From an uncultured Christensenella sp. (GTDB lineage: Bacteria; Bacillota; Clostridia; Christensenellales; Borkfalkiaceae), in assembly GCA_910586365.1 (NCBI GenBank), contig CAJUGP010000001.1:105331-144896 (forward strand): 39,566 nt of DNA, read 5' to 3'. Both the position numbers and the translations under genes were made by a program. Under the pieces are notes generated by a model that saw only the letters and a program-made list of their open reading frames with translations, ran no database searches and was not told the DNA's origin. Below, one piece after another: positions 1 through 7,476 of this stretch (position 1 is its first letter; the number at the start of each line of letters is the position of its first letter).

Positions 1-345
1 GGCATCGGACGGCGTGATCACCATGATCCCGTCGCCATACTTTCTCATGATTTCGATCGCGGCATATCCGATACAGGGCGCCGTGTTCCGTGCGGCTGAT
101 TCCACGAGAACATGGTCTTCCTTGATTCTCCTGTCAACGATTTGCATCAATTTATCTTTTTGTACGGCATTCGTTACGATAAAAATATCTTTATAGGTTG
201 CAACGCGCGACAATCTCTCGATCGCCTCGTTTACCATAACGTTATTGCCGCTTAAATTCAAAAGCTGTTTGGGAGTTTCTTTTCTGGAAAGCGGCCAAAA
301 ACGCGTTCCGCCGCCGCCTGCCATGATAACGCCGTATGTTTTCAT
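1..345 (-). CDS. manC: Mannose-1-phosphate guanylyltransferase, N-terminal part (cut by window edge)
   Basis: The first 115 codons are visible and the gene runs off the window. ManC-type enzymes make GDP-mannose from mannose-1-phosphate and GTP in the cytoplasm, for surface polysaccharides. The start carries the nucleotidyltransferase signature GGGGTRFWPLSR (residues 10-21), then KQLL (26-29), RNTAPC and the PSDA that normally precedes the metal-binding His. Its ATG overlaps the stop of the upstream glycosyltransferase by 4 bases (ATGA), so the two are translationally coupled. It is the third gene of a polysaccharide operon. I infer GDP-mannose rather than another NDP-sugar from the FWPLSR and NTAPC motifs. 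Confidence 0.9.
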   Translation of the reverse strand, partial: MKTYGVIMAGGGGTRFWPLSRKETPKQLLNLSGNNVMVNEAIERLSRVATYKDIFIVTNAVQKDKLMQIVDRRIKEDHVLVESAARNTAPCIGYAAIEIMRKYGDGIMVITPSDA

Positions 346-1487
346 TGCCCGTCTCCTTCCGCAAACAAGTCAGACAAGACTTGTCTGATTTTCTTGTCGA
401 AAATCTCTTGCGTGAAGAACCGATTCACGCGCTCTTTGGCTGCGCGCCCCAATTTTAAGCGATATTCAACGTCTTCCGATAGTTTTACCATAGCATTCGC
501 ATATTGCTCGACATTCGCGTTTTCTACTTCGATGCCGGTAACGCCGTCTAACGAAACGTAATTGACCCCGCTTCCTTGTATCGTAAAGGTAAGAGCGGGC
601 TTTTCATAACACATTGCTTCCGCAAGCGCAATCCCGAACGCTTCGTTTTTTGTAACCGAAGGAAAACAAAAAATATCGCAAGCAAGCAAATAAGCACGCA
701 GGCTTTCGTGATCGATTTTCCCCAAAAATACGATTTTATTATCCTCTTTGGCAAGACGCTTCAACGAAGGCGTTAATTCCCCCTCTCCCGCAATAAAAAT
801 TTGGAAGCGATCATCGAGCAGACGGCTTGCTTTTATAAGGTACTCCGTACCTTTGTAAGGCACGTGTCTGCCTATGGCAAGACAAATCGTTTTTCCCTCG
901 TTTTCTTTTCGGATCTCTTCCGCCGCGGCAAGAATACTATCGTCTAAATCCAAATGACGGTTGTTCACGCAGCAGGAAACGACCTCGCATTTTGAACGAA
1001 ACGCGCGCAAAAATTTGCTACCTTCAATATAATTCGGGCTGGTAGACAAAACTTTATCGGCTTTTGTCAATAATCTTCGCGTTTGTTTACCGAAAAACTT
1101 GCCTAAAATTTTTTGTTTGGTGATATCCAAATGCCAATATAAAATCAATTTCACATTCGGGTATTTTTTCAATATTTTGAGCAAGTAACGCGCGGCAAAC
1201 GGATTCGGATAATGAAAGATCACCGCATCCGGCTTAAACTCCGCCATCATCCTTTTTAATAATTTATAATACGAAAAGGAAAGCGATTGAGAGGAAATTT
1301 TCGCAAAACAACCCGCACGCACGACTTCTACGCCGTCGATCGAATCGGTTTTGTCGCCTTTTTCATGATTAAAACAAAAAACCTTGACTTCGTGATCCTT
1401 CCGTAACGCATCCGAACAATCTTGTGCGACTTGTTCGATACCGCCGATTTGCGGATAATAATAATTTGATATTTGTAATATTTTCAT
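342..1487 (-). CDS. GT4-family glycosyltransferase
   Basis: A 381-residue retaining glycosyltransferase of the GT-B fold. The N-terminus MKILQISNYYYPQIGGIEQ is typical of GT4 enzymes (glycine-rich acceptor-side loop). The C-terminal half has the E-x7-E donor-binding motif in NEAFGIALAEAM. No membrane segment is seen, so it probably acts at the inner face of the membrane on a lipid-linked sugar. It sits 3 bases after rfbB and overlaps manC by 4 bases, so all three are co-expressed. Donor and acceptor cannot be read from sequence; mannose is plausible because manC is the neighbour. Codons are richer in A/T than those of the genes to the right. Confidence 0.9.
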   Translation of the reverse strand: MKILQISNYYYPQIGGIEQVAQDCSDALRKDHEVKVFCFNHEKGDKTDSIDGVEVVRAGCFAKISSQSLSFSYYKLLKRMMAEFKPDAVIFHYPNPFAARYLLKILKKYPNVKLILYWHLDITKQKILGKFFGKQTRRLLTKADKVLSTSPNYIEGSKFLRAFRSKCEVVSCCVNNRHLDLDDSILAAAEEIRKENEGKTICLAIGRHVPYKGTEYLIKASRLLDDRFQIFIAGEGELTPSLKRLAKEDNKIVFLGKIDHESLRAYLLACDIFCFPSVTKNEAFGIALAEAMCYEKPALTFTIQGSGVNYVSLDGVTGIEVENANVEQYANAMVKLSEDVEYRLKLGRAAKERVNRFFTQEIFDKKIRQVLSDLFAEGDGQ

Positions 1488-1490
1488 AAT

Positions 1491-2465
1491 TTATTGAATA
1501 GGCTTCCACCAATTTTCATGATCGAGATACCATCGTATCGTCTTTTGGATCCCGTCCGCAAACTTGGTTTTGGGTTTCCAACCCAACTCTTCTTTTATTT
1601 TCGTCGGATCGATCGCATAACGTAAGTCGTGTCCCTTTCTGTCTGTAACAAACGTAATCAAACTTTCGGGTTTGCCCAATTCTTTACAAATAAGTTTTAC
1701 GACGTCGATATTGCGCATCTCGCTTTGAGCGCCTACGTTGTATACCTCGCCCACACGCCCTTTTCGAACAATCAGATCTATCGCTCTGCAATGATCTTCC
1801 ACATACAGCCAATCGCGCACATTCAATCCCTCGCCGTAAACGGGCAACGCTTTATCGTTCAGCGCACGAACGATCATGAGCGGAATGAGCTTTTCGGCTA
1901 ACTGATACGCTCCGTAATTGTTGGAACTGCGCGAAATCGTAACAGGCAAACCGTACGTTCTGTAATAAGAGAGCGCAAGCAGATCCGCAGCCGCTTTGGA
2001 ACTGCTGTACGGACTGCTCGTGCGCAACGGCGAATTTTCCGTAAAAAACAAATCGGGACGATCGAGCGGCAGATCGCCGTAAACTTCATCCGTCGAAATT
2101 TGATGGAATCGTTTTACTTGATATATCCGACACGCATCCATTAGCACCGCAGTTCCCAAAATGTTGGTTTGCAGAAAAACGGCAGGATTTTCAATGCTTC
2201 TGTCCACATGGCTTTCCGCGGCAAAATTTACGACGATATCGGGCTTTTCCGCCTCGAACAAAGCGTATATTTTTTCACGGTTACAAATATCCTCTTTTAC
2301 GAAAGCAAAGCGGCGATCACCCGTCGCCCGTTCGAGCGTAGAGAGATTTCCCGCATACGTAAGCTTGTCCAAACAAACGATGCGATCGTTCGGATGCTCG
2401 CGCAACATATAATAAATAAAATTGCTTCCGATAAAACCGGCGCCACCGGTCACGAGAACGGTCAT
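1491..2465 (-). CDS. rfbB: dTDP-glucose 4,6-dehydratase
   Basis: A 324-residue short-chain dehydrogenase/reductase that converts dTDP-glucose to dTDP-4-keto-6-deoxyglucose, the entry to dTDP-rhamnose and related deoxysugars. The NAD-binding motif TGGAGFIGS is at residues 6-14, the catalytic TDE at 125-127, YSSSK at 153-157, and NNYGAYQLAEKLIPL resembles the RfbB substrate loop. I place the start at the ATG at 2465 rather than the in-frame ATG at 2483: GAGGT lies 7 bases upstream of it and the next residues begin the Rossmann strand. It is first in the operon rfbB-GT4-manC. No rfbA, rfbC or rfbD is in the window. Confidence 0.92.
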   Translation of the reverse strand: MTVLVTGGAGFIGSNFIYYMLREHPNDRIVCLDKLTYAGNLSTLERATGDRRFAFVKEDICNREKIYALFEAEKPDIVVNFAAESHVDRSIENPAVFLQTNILGTAVLMDACRIYQVKRFHQISTDEVYGDLPLDRPDLFFTENSPLRTSSPYSSSKAAADLLALSYYRTYGLPVTISRSSNNYGAYQLAEKLIPLMIVRALNDKALPVYGEGLNVRDWLYVEDHCRAIDLIVRKGRVGEVYNVGAQSEMRNIDVVKLICKELGKPESLITFVTDRKGHDLRYAIDPTKIKEELGWKPKTKFADGIQKTIRWYLDHENWWKPIQ

Positions 2466-2491
2466 CGGCAGACCTCGAAACATTTGCTATC

Positions 2492-2520
2492 ATTATAACA
2501 TTAAGCCTAACAAAAAGCAA
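2492..2520 (-). promoter_or_regulatory. Sigma-A-type promoter for rfbB operon
   Basis: On the minus strand TTGCTT (2515-2520) and TATAAT (2492-2497) are 17 bases apart. The predicted start is about 20 bases before the rfbB ATG at 2465. It lies between the cassette terminator (2593-2622) and rfbB, so the polysaccharide operon has its own promoter. Confidence 0.75.
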
Positions 2521-2592
2521 CTATCACGCATAATTTGTCATAAAAAAAGCATAACATTTTAACTAAATTATAACAAAACCGATTTTCTAAAT

Positions 2593-2622
2593 AAAAAAAG
2601 ACTTGCAAAACACAAGTCTTTT
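2593..2622 (-). terminator. Intrinsic terminator of the AAA+/YbjN cassette
   Basis: A perfect 10-bp stem, AAAAGACTTG (2596-2605) with CAAGTCTTTT (2613-2622), has a 7-base loop. Read on the minus strand it is followed by a run of T (2593-2599). It lies 35 bases after the stop at 2657. Confidence 0.88.
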
Positions 2623-2656
2623 CGTCTTATTTTTTGATTTACCTAACATTGAGACG

Positions 2657-3136
2657 TTATTGATTCAATTCGCCGATAAAGTCGTTCAGCGACAAAACGC
2701 CTTTGGAGAGCATGAACAACTTATCGTTATAATCGTCGACCGTGCAGACGGCGCAGTTCACCATATCCTGCAGCATTTTGGGAGAAATCAAGCTTCCGCG
2801 GAAGCTCGACGTCTGACGGAACGACGTTTCCCCGTCCGAAAGGTCGTAATCGAAGCTCCCTTCCGCCAATTTGTAATTGATCTGCGACGTGGCAATCGCG
2901 CCTTCGACGCGCGTTTCCTTGGGAAAATTGAAAGGCAAAAAGGACAAGAGCCGTATCAACTGACGCTCTTCGTCGATGAGGACGATAAAATTCATGGCTA
3001 AATCGTCGCCCCGTACGGAAAAATCCACGCGCATTTTTTCATCGTCCCGCTCATACTTCCATTCCATGCTGTCGAGCGCGGTCAAAAGCGTTTTGTATGC
3101 CGAACGGGCATCCTTCTGTTTTTTAACGTCGTCCAT
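2657..3136 (-). CDS. YbjN-domain protein (second paralogue)
   Basis: A 159-residue soluble protein resembling the YbjN family, whose fold is like that of type III secretion class I chaperones. Visible hallmarks are an N-terminal helix (AYKTLLTALDSMEWKYE), alternating strands around RGDDLAMNFIVLIDEERQ, the GSFDYDLSDGETSFR turn and a C-terminal helix with DDYNDKLFMLSKG. It aligns along its whole length with the neighbour at 3148 (GSFDYD, TSSF, DEYNDKF in the same order), so the two come from duplication. The ATG at 3136 is preferred because GAGGGGG lies just upstream; an ATG at 3151 overlaps the previous gene. The biochemical role is unknown. Family assignment is by eye. Confidence 0.75.
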   Translation of the reverse strand: MDDVKKQKDARSAYKTLLTALDSMEWKYERDDEKMRVDFSVRGDDLAMNFIVLIDEERQLIRLLSFLPFNFPKETRVEGAIATSQINYKLAEGSFDYDLSDGETSFRQTSSFRGSLISPKMLQDMVNCAVCTVDDYNDKLFMLSKGVLSLNDFIGELNQ

Positions 3137-3147
3137 AATACACCCCC

Positions 3148-3624
3148 TCACTCAATAAATTTGACGATCTCGTCAAACGACATATCCGTTTCCGACACGG
3201 CTAAAAATTTATCGTTGTATTCGTCGATCGTATTGCACGAAACGTACAGCATATATTCGAGCAGTTCCCGATCGACGATGCTCTCGACAAAGCTCGAAGT
3301 AAGCCGAAACAACAGATTTCCCGTAAGGAAATCGTAATCGAAACTGCCGTCGATCAAGCCGTGATTCGCAAGCGCGACCGCAACCGCGACCGACGCGCGC
3401 CGATCCTCGGAAATTTCAAACGGCATCGGCGACGTCAGCATGACGAACTGCCGTTCCGCGTCGACAGCCATGCGGATCGGGATTGACAGATCGTCCCCCT
3501 TTGCCGAGCATAAAATACTCAGTTTTTCCTCGTTTTTCTCGTAATGCCAATCGTTCTCGTCAAGCATGGCGCACAAAGCCCGATAGGTCGCCTCCGCGCG
3601 CTTTTTTTCTTTTTCGTCCGCCAT
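3148..3624 (-). CDS. YbjN-domain protein (first paralogue)
   Basis: A 158-residue acidic soluble protein, paralogous to the next gene. It has the same order of elements: N-terminal helix (ATYRALCAMLDENDWHYE), KGDDLSIPIRMAVDAERQFVM strands, GSFDYDFLTGN turn, TSSF, then VSCNTIDEYNDKFLAV. GCGGAGG sits upstream of the ATG at 3624. It lies 26 bases after the AAA+ gene and 11 bases before its paralogue, in one transcription unit. YbjN folds bind polypeptide partners in known cases. A chaperone or adaptor role for the ATPase is my inference from context. Confidence 0.75.
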   Translation of the reverse strand: MADEKEKKRAEATYRALCAMLDENDWHYEKNEEKLSILCSAKGDDLSIPIRMAVDAERQFVMLTSPMPFEISEDRRASVAVAVALANHGLIDGSFDYDFLTGNLLFRLTSSFVESIVDRELLEYMLYVSCNTIDEYNDKFLAVSETDMSFDEIVKFIE

Positions 3625-3650
3625 ATCATACCTCCGCTTATTTTATTTCG

Positions 3651-5693
3651 TCAAAATCCCAATCTGGATTTTTTCTTTTCGCTGAACGCAAATTCCTTGT
3701 CGACCGTGGAGCGTTCAAAATCGTCTTTCGTGATCCGCACTTCCTTCACCTTGGCAAGCTGACAGCGCATCGCCGCTTTCGCCCAGGTACGCTCGAACAG
3801 GTTGCGCACGAATCGCGCGTTCGCAAACTCCTTCGACGAAACGACCTCTTCGGGAATGCCGTTAAAGTAGTTCCGCACGGCGTTTTCGACGCTTTTATCG
3901 TATTTGAACTTCTTTTTCAGCATCGAAAGATAGATATCGCCGAGCTGGGCATGCGTGAAATTGGGAAATTCGATCGCATAAGGCATACGGCTCTTCAAGC
4001 CCAAATTGCCTTCCATGAGCGTTTCCATATCGTCGGAATATCCCGCCATGATGACGACGAAATCCGAGCGGTGGTTTTCCATTTCGGCGATGAGCGTATC
4101 GAGCGCCTCTCTGCCGTAATCGCGGCTGTCATGATCGCCGCGGAAGAGCGAATACGCTTCGTCGATAAACAGCACCGAGCCGTACGCGTCGCGGCAGATG
4201 CTCGCCGTCTTGGGCGCCGTTTCCCCGATATACCGCCCGCAAAAATCGCGCCCTGCGTATTCGTAAAAATTTCCCACGCGCAGCACGCCGCGTTCCTTTA
4301 AGATTTTGCCGATGATGCGCGCCACCGTCGTTTTGCCCGTGCCGGGGTTTCCCAAAAACCGCATGTGAATGCACGGACGGTCCTCTTTGCTTTTCAGCGC
4401 AAGCTCGATCTGCGCGATGATCTCCTCGATGCGTTCTTTGATCGATTCGCTGCCGATGAGCTGATCGAGCATCTGCGTGCCGCTCAGCTCCTCTCCGCCG
4501 CACGCCACGAGCGTTTTGGCGTCTTTCTTACCGATAATCTTATCGCCGCCGTTTCGGCGCGCATTGTCGAGATGCTTGCGGTACAACAGCTCCCGCACCA
4601 CCTTCTGCACGGTGTTCAGCCCGTAAAATTTGCCGTCGCTCTTCTCTTCGGAAATGCGCCGATGAAAATATTCCCACGCGCCCTCCTTGACGGAAAAGCC
4701 GTACGTTGCGATCCGATCCTGCGCGTAACGGCGGATCTCCTCTTTCGTCATGGGCGGAAACGTGACGATGCGCACGTTGATCAAATCGAACAGCGAAAAA
4801 CGGATGCTTTCGATCACGTCTTTTTCCACGAACGGGATACGAAATATTATGACGAATTTATCCATCGCATTCTCGACGGCACGTAAAAATTCTTTGAAAT
4901 AGCGATTTTCCGTATCGTTCATCCATTCGCTGATGTCGATGCAAAGCACGTTGACGCAATTTTTTACGCCGTTGCGCAAAATGCGCATCACGTCCTCGAA
5001 CGGTTCAAAACTGTCTTTGACGGCGGGAAGCGTTTCCTCGTAGACCTTGGGCCGAAGGCGGGAAAACGCGGCGGACACGTTCCGTTCCGCCCCTTGCGAT
5101 GCGGGGCGCGTAAGACCGAGCGCCGCGATCAAATCGCTCAACGCGTTCAGATATGTGGAAAGCCCGAACCCGTCGTTAATCGCAAACAGATAACTTTGAT
5201 ACGTAAACAGATCGAAACAGCCGTTTTTTATGATCTCGGGCGCGATTTCGCACAGTTCGCGCGCAAGCAGTTTTAACTCGTCCGCGCCGATGAGCGCGTC
5301 GATTTGCCGCATGACCGTTTCTTTATCGGGCAATTCTTTTTCCGAAAATTCCGAAAAAAGCGCGTCGCCTTCCTCGTCGTCCTCTTCTTGTGCTTCCGCA
5401 GCCGCGGCGGCGAGTTCCTCGTCCGAAGCAATCTCTTCGCACGTCATGACCGTGAGGAGTACGACCTTGCGCAAATCCTCGTTCGGGTAACGGTTTGCAA
5501 GAATCTCGTATATTCGTTTTTGTACTTTTTCCGCGTCGCCGTCGAACGTGACGTTGCAAGCCGTGAACGAATCGCTCGCAGCGTCAAGCCCTTCCGCTTT
5601 CAGCGTCGCGGCAAGAAAATCGGCGGGCAGTACCGCGTCGTCTTTGTGCGATAAGATCCAATCGCAGTCAAACTCGATCACAATTCTCGTCAT
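3651..5693 (-). CDS. CbxX/CfqX-type AAA+ ATPase with degenerate second AAA half
   Basis: A 680-residue protein. Residues 405-660 form a complete CbxX/CfqX (CbbX, SpoVK, EccA-like) AAA+ module: Walker A GNPGTGKT at 448-455, pore-loop-like GRYIGET at 486-492, Walker B VLFIDEAY at 507-514, sensor-1 region VVIMAGY at 546-552, arginine finger SRMP at 568-571 and a sensor-2 helix at 626-636. Residues about 225-390 look like a second AAA half without Walker A: CIDISEWMND (251-260) recalls Walker B and VIIFRIPF a sensor-1 strand, followed by a lid. An acidic linker (about 101-118) separates a roughly 100-residue N-terminal domain. First gene of the cassette with two YbjN proteins. Family members remodel protein complexes; the client here is unknown. 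Confidence 0.85.
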   Translation of the reverse strand: MTRIVIEFDCDWILSHKDDAVLPADFLAATLKAEGLDAASDSFTACNVTFDGDAEKVQKRIYEILANRYPNEDLRKVVLLTVMTCEEIASDEELAAAAAEAQEEDDEEGDALFSEFSEKELPDKETVMRQIDALIGADELKLLARELCEIAPEIIKNGCFDLFTYQSYLFAINDGFGLSTYLNALSDLIAALGLTRPASQGAERNVSAAFSRLRPKVYEETLPAVKDSFEPFEDVMRILRNGVKNCVNVLCIDISEWMNDTENRYFKEFLRAVENAMDKFVIIFRIPFVEKDVIESIRFSLFDLINVRIVTFPPMTKEEIRRYAQDRIATYGFSVKEGAWEYFHRRISEEKSDGKFYGLNTVQKVVRELLYRKHLDNARRNGGDKIIGKKDAKTLVACGGEELSGTQMLDQLIGSESIKERIEEIIAQIELALKSKEDRPCIHMRFLGNPGTGKTTVARIIGKILKERGVLRVGNFYEYAGRDFCGRYIGETAPKTASICRDAYGSVLFIDEAYSLFRGDHDSRDYGREALDTLIAEMENHRSDFVVIMAGYSDDMETLMEGNLGLKSRMPYAIEFPNFTHAQLGDIYLSMLKKKFKYDKSVENAVRNYFNGIPEEVVSSKEFANARFVRNLFERTWAKAAMRCQLAKVKEVRITKDDFERSTVDKEFAFSEKKKSRLGF

Positions 5694-5722
5694 AAGTTAT
5701 ATCCTTTTTGTTACTCCGTATT

Positions 5723-5751
5723 ATTCTATCACAATTTATTTTGATTGGCAA
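5723..5751 (-). promoter_or_regulatory. Promoter of the AAA+/YbjN cassette
   Basis: Minus-strand TTGCCA (5746-5751) and TAGAAT (5723-5728) have a 17-base spacer. It is divergent from the promoter of the protease gene. AAGGA upstream of the ATG at 5693 is the likely ribosome binding site. Confidence 0.65.
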
Positions 5752-5805
5752 GAACAAGAGCATATTTTATTTCACCTAATTTTCAATCTATTTTTAACGA
5801 ATTTC

Positions 5806-5835
5806 TTGCAACGGACATTCATAATATGGTAAAAT
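5806..5835 (+). promoter_or_regulatory. Promoter of the HtrA-like protease gene
   Basis: TTGCAA (5806-5811) and TAAAAT (5830-5835) are 18 bases apart. A TG one base upstream of the -10 makes an extended -10. The leader to the ATG at 5870 is about 28 bases and carries AAGGAG. Confidence 0.7.
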
Positions 5836-5869
5836 AGAAACGTTAAGATAAAACAAAAAAGGAGTTGCC

Positions 5870-7321
5870 ATGAAAAAAAGCAGACTGTTTGCAGGACTTG
5901 TCATGCTGATCTGTTTCGTATGCGCGTTTTCGGGATGCGCGTTTGAAAAATATATCGTGAACGTTTCCTACGAAACGACGAATAACGGAACGATCGCCAC
6001 CTATACGTATTCCGACGGATCGACTTCGCAGCACAGAATCGAAACGGGCAAAGACGGGATCGACGGAAAAGACGGGCAGAACGTTACCGCGCAATCGGTT
6101 TACGAGCAATGGCTCGAAAAAAACGGTCTGACCGATACAACCGAAAATTACAACGCCTTTCTCGCCTCGCTCGACCTCGATCTGACGGCTGACAACGCCG
6201 CAACCGTGCAAAGCACCCTTCATTCGGTCGCAACGCTCTACTGCGAATATATTTACAGCCAGTCATCGGGCTACCGTAAACAGTACGCCGCCGCCATGAG
6301 CATCGGCACGGCGTTTATCTACGACATCGAAGAACAGAAAAACGGCTACACCTATCTCGTGACGAACGCGCACGTCGTTTATTGCGACAAAGCGGATAAA
6401 ACCGCGAACGGCAACAGCTATTACCCCAAAAACATTCACTGTTTCCTTTACGGCAGCTTCGACCATAATACGGCTTACGGCAATTCGGGAAAAACCGATC
6501 CCACGTATCAATACGCTATCCCGCAATACAGCTCCTACGCTGTGCAGTGCGAGCTTGTGGGCGCGTGTCTGAGCGCCGATCTTGCCGTCGTGCGGGCGAA
6601 AACTTCCGATTTGAAAGCGATCAACCCCGATATCGAGGAAGTTACGCTTGCCGACACCTATTACGCGGGGCAGAGCGTTTACACCGTAGGCAACACCGAG
6701 GCGCACGGATTTTCCGCCACGCAGGGCATCATCTCGGTTGATAACGAAAATATCACCCTTGCGATCGATAACACCGAACGCAGTTACCGTTCGCTGCGAT
6801 TCGACGGATTTATCTACGAAGGCAATTCGGGCGGCGCGCTCTTCAACGCGCGCGGGCAGGTCGTGGGCGTCGTGAACGCGGGCGACGCAACGTTCAGCAA
6901 TATGAATTATGCCATTCCGCTTGAAATTTTCCGCGCCGTCGTGCCCAACCTCATCGACAATTACAACGGAACGACGCCCTCTTCGGTCAAAACGGCGCAG
7001 TTGGGCGTGAACGTCGAAATAGGAAATGCGCGCTACGTTTACGACGCCGCGGCGGGCTACGGCAAGATCCGCGAAAGCGTTACGGTAACCAACGTCACTT
7101 CCAATTCGCTCGCCGCCCGCATGGGGATCGCGCAAAACGACCGCATTACGGCGTTGATCATCGACGGAACGCGGCACGACGTTCTCCGCTCGTTCGCCAT
7201 TTCCGACGCTCTTTACTGCCTGCGCGACGGCAGCACGCTGCAAGTCGAGGTAGTCCGAAACGGCAATACGCAAACGTTGCAGTGCACTGTATCCGCCGCC
7301 GACCTGAAAACCGCGGCATAA
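5870..7321 (+). CDS. HtrA-like trypsin-fold serine protease, lipoprotein with PDZ domain
   Basis: A 483-residue envelope protease. A lipoprotein signal peptide ends in FSGC, giving a lipidated Cys23. A short collagen-like stretch, GKDGIDGKDGQN (60-71), and a helical linker follow. The trypsin-like domain (about 135-360) has the full triad: His168 in TNAHVV, Asp237 in SADLAVV and Ser320 in GNSGGAL. A PDZ domain spans about 375-475. Known HtrA/DegP enzymes degrade or refold damaged exported proteins; this one would act outside the cytoplasmic membrane. It is a single gene on the plus strand with its own promoter and a shared bidirectional terminator. Most relatives are anchored by an N-terminal membrane helix, so the lipid anchor is a variation. 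Confidence 0.88.
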   Translation: MKKSRLFAGLVMLICFVCAFSGCAFEKYIVNVSYETTNNGTIATYTYSDGSTSQHRIETGKDGIDGKDGQNVTAQSVYEQWLEKNGLTDTTENYNAFLASLDLDLTADNAATVQSTLHSVATLYCEYIYSQSSGYRKQYAAAMSIGTAFIYDIEEQKNGYTYLVTNAHVVYCDKADKTANGNSYYPKNIHCFLYGSFDHNTAYGNSGKTDPTYQYAIPQYSSYAVQCELVGACLSADLAVVRAKTSDLKAINPDIEEVTLADTYYAGQSVYTVGNTEAHGFSATQGIISVDNENITLAIDNTERSYRSLRFDGFIYEGNSGGALFNARGQVVGVVNAGDATFSNMNYAIPLEIFRAVVPNLIDNYNGTTPSSVKTAQLGVNVEIGNARYVYDAAAGYGKIRESVTVTNVTSNSLAARMGIAQNDRITALIIDGTRHDVLRSFAISDALYCLRDGSTLQVEVVRNGNTQTLQCTVSAADLKTAA

Positions 7322-7322
7322 C

Positions 7323-7356
7323 AAAAAAACTCTTGGAGAAATCCAAGAGTTTTTTT
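7323..7356. terminator. Bidirectional intrinsic terminator
   Basis: A stem of about 15 bp (7323-7337 with 7342-7356) around the loop GAAA has A-runs on one side and T-runs on the other. It can end both the protease transcript (plus) and the secA-to-fbp run (minus). Confidence 0.9.
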
Positions 7357-7462
7357 ATTCTTCCCCGTCGGTATACTTTTCGATATACGTTTCCGTTCCC
7401 GCAAGCTCGGTTTTTACATACCATTCTTTTTTCTTCAAAAAGTACGGACGTTTCCGAAACAT
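7355..7462 (-). CDS. 35-residue basic small protein
   Basis: A short reading frame directly after fbp (14-base gap). It begins MFRKRPYFLKKKEWYVK, ends YTDGEE, and its TAA touches the terminator stem. A strong GGGGG-type ribosome binding site lies about 6 bases before the ATG. The position, ribosome binding site and immediate terminator argue that it is a real last gene of the operon. It has no signal peptide or membrane segment. Function unknown; I do not recognise the family. Confidence 0.65.
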   Translation of the reverse strand: MFRKRPYFLKKKEWYVKTELAGTETYIEKYTDGEE

Positions 7463-7476
7463 GTAAACCCCCTTTT

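Noticed and set aside
6263..7324. 353-codon frame opposite the HtrA-like gene
   Set aside because: Antisense shadow; low-complexity Arg/Val-rich composition with no family features.
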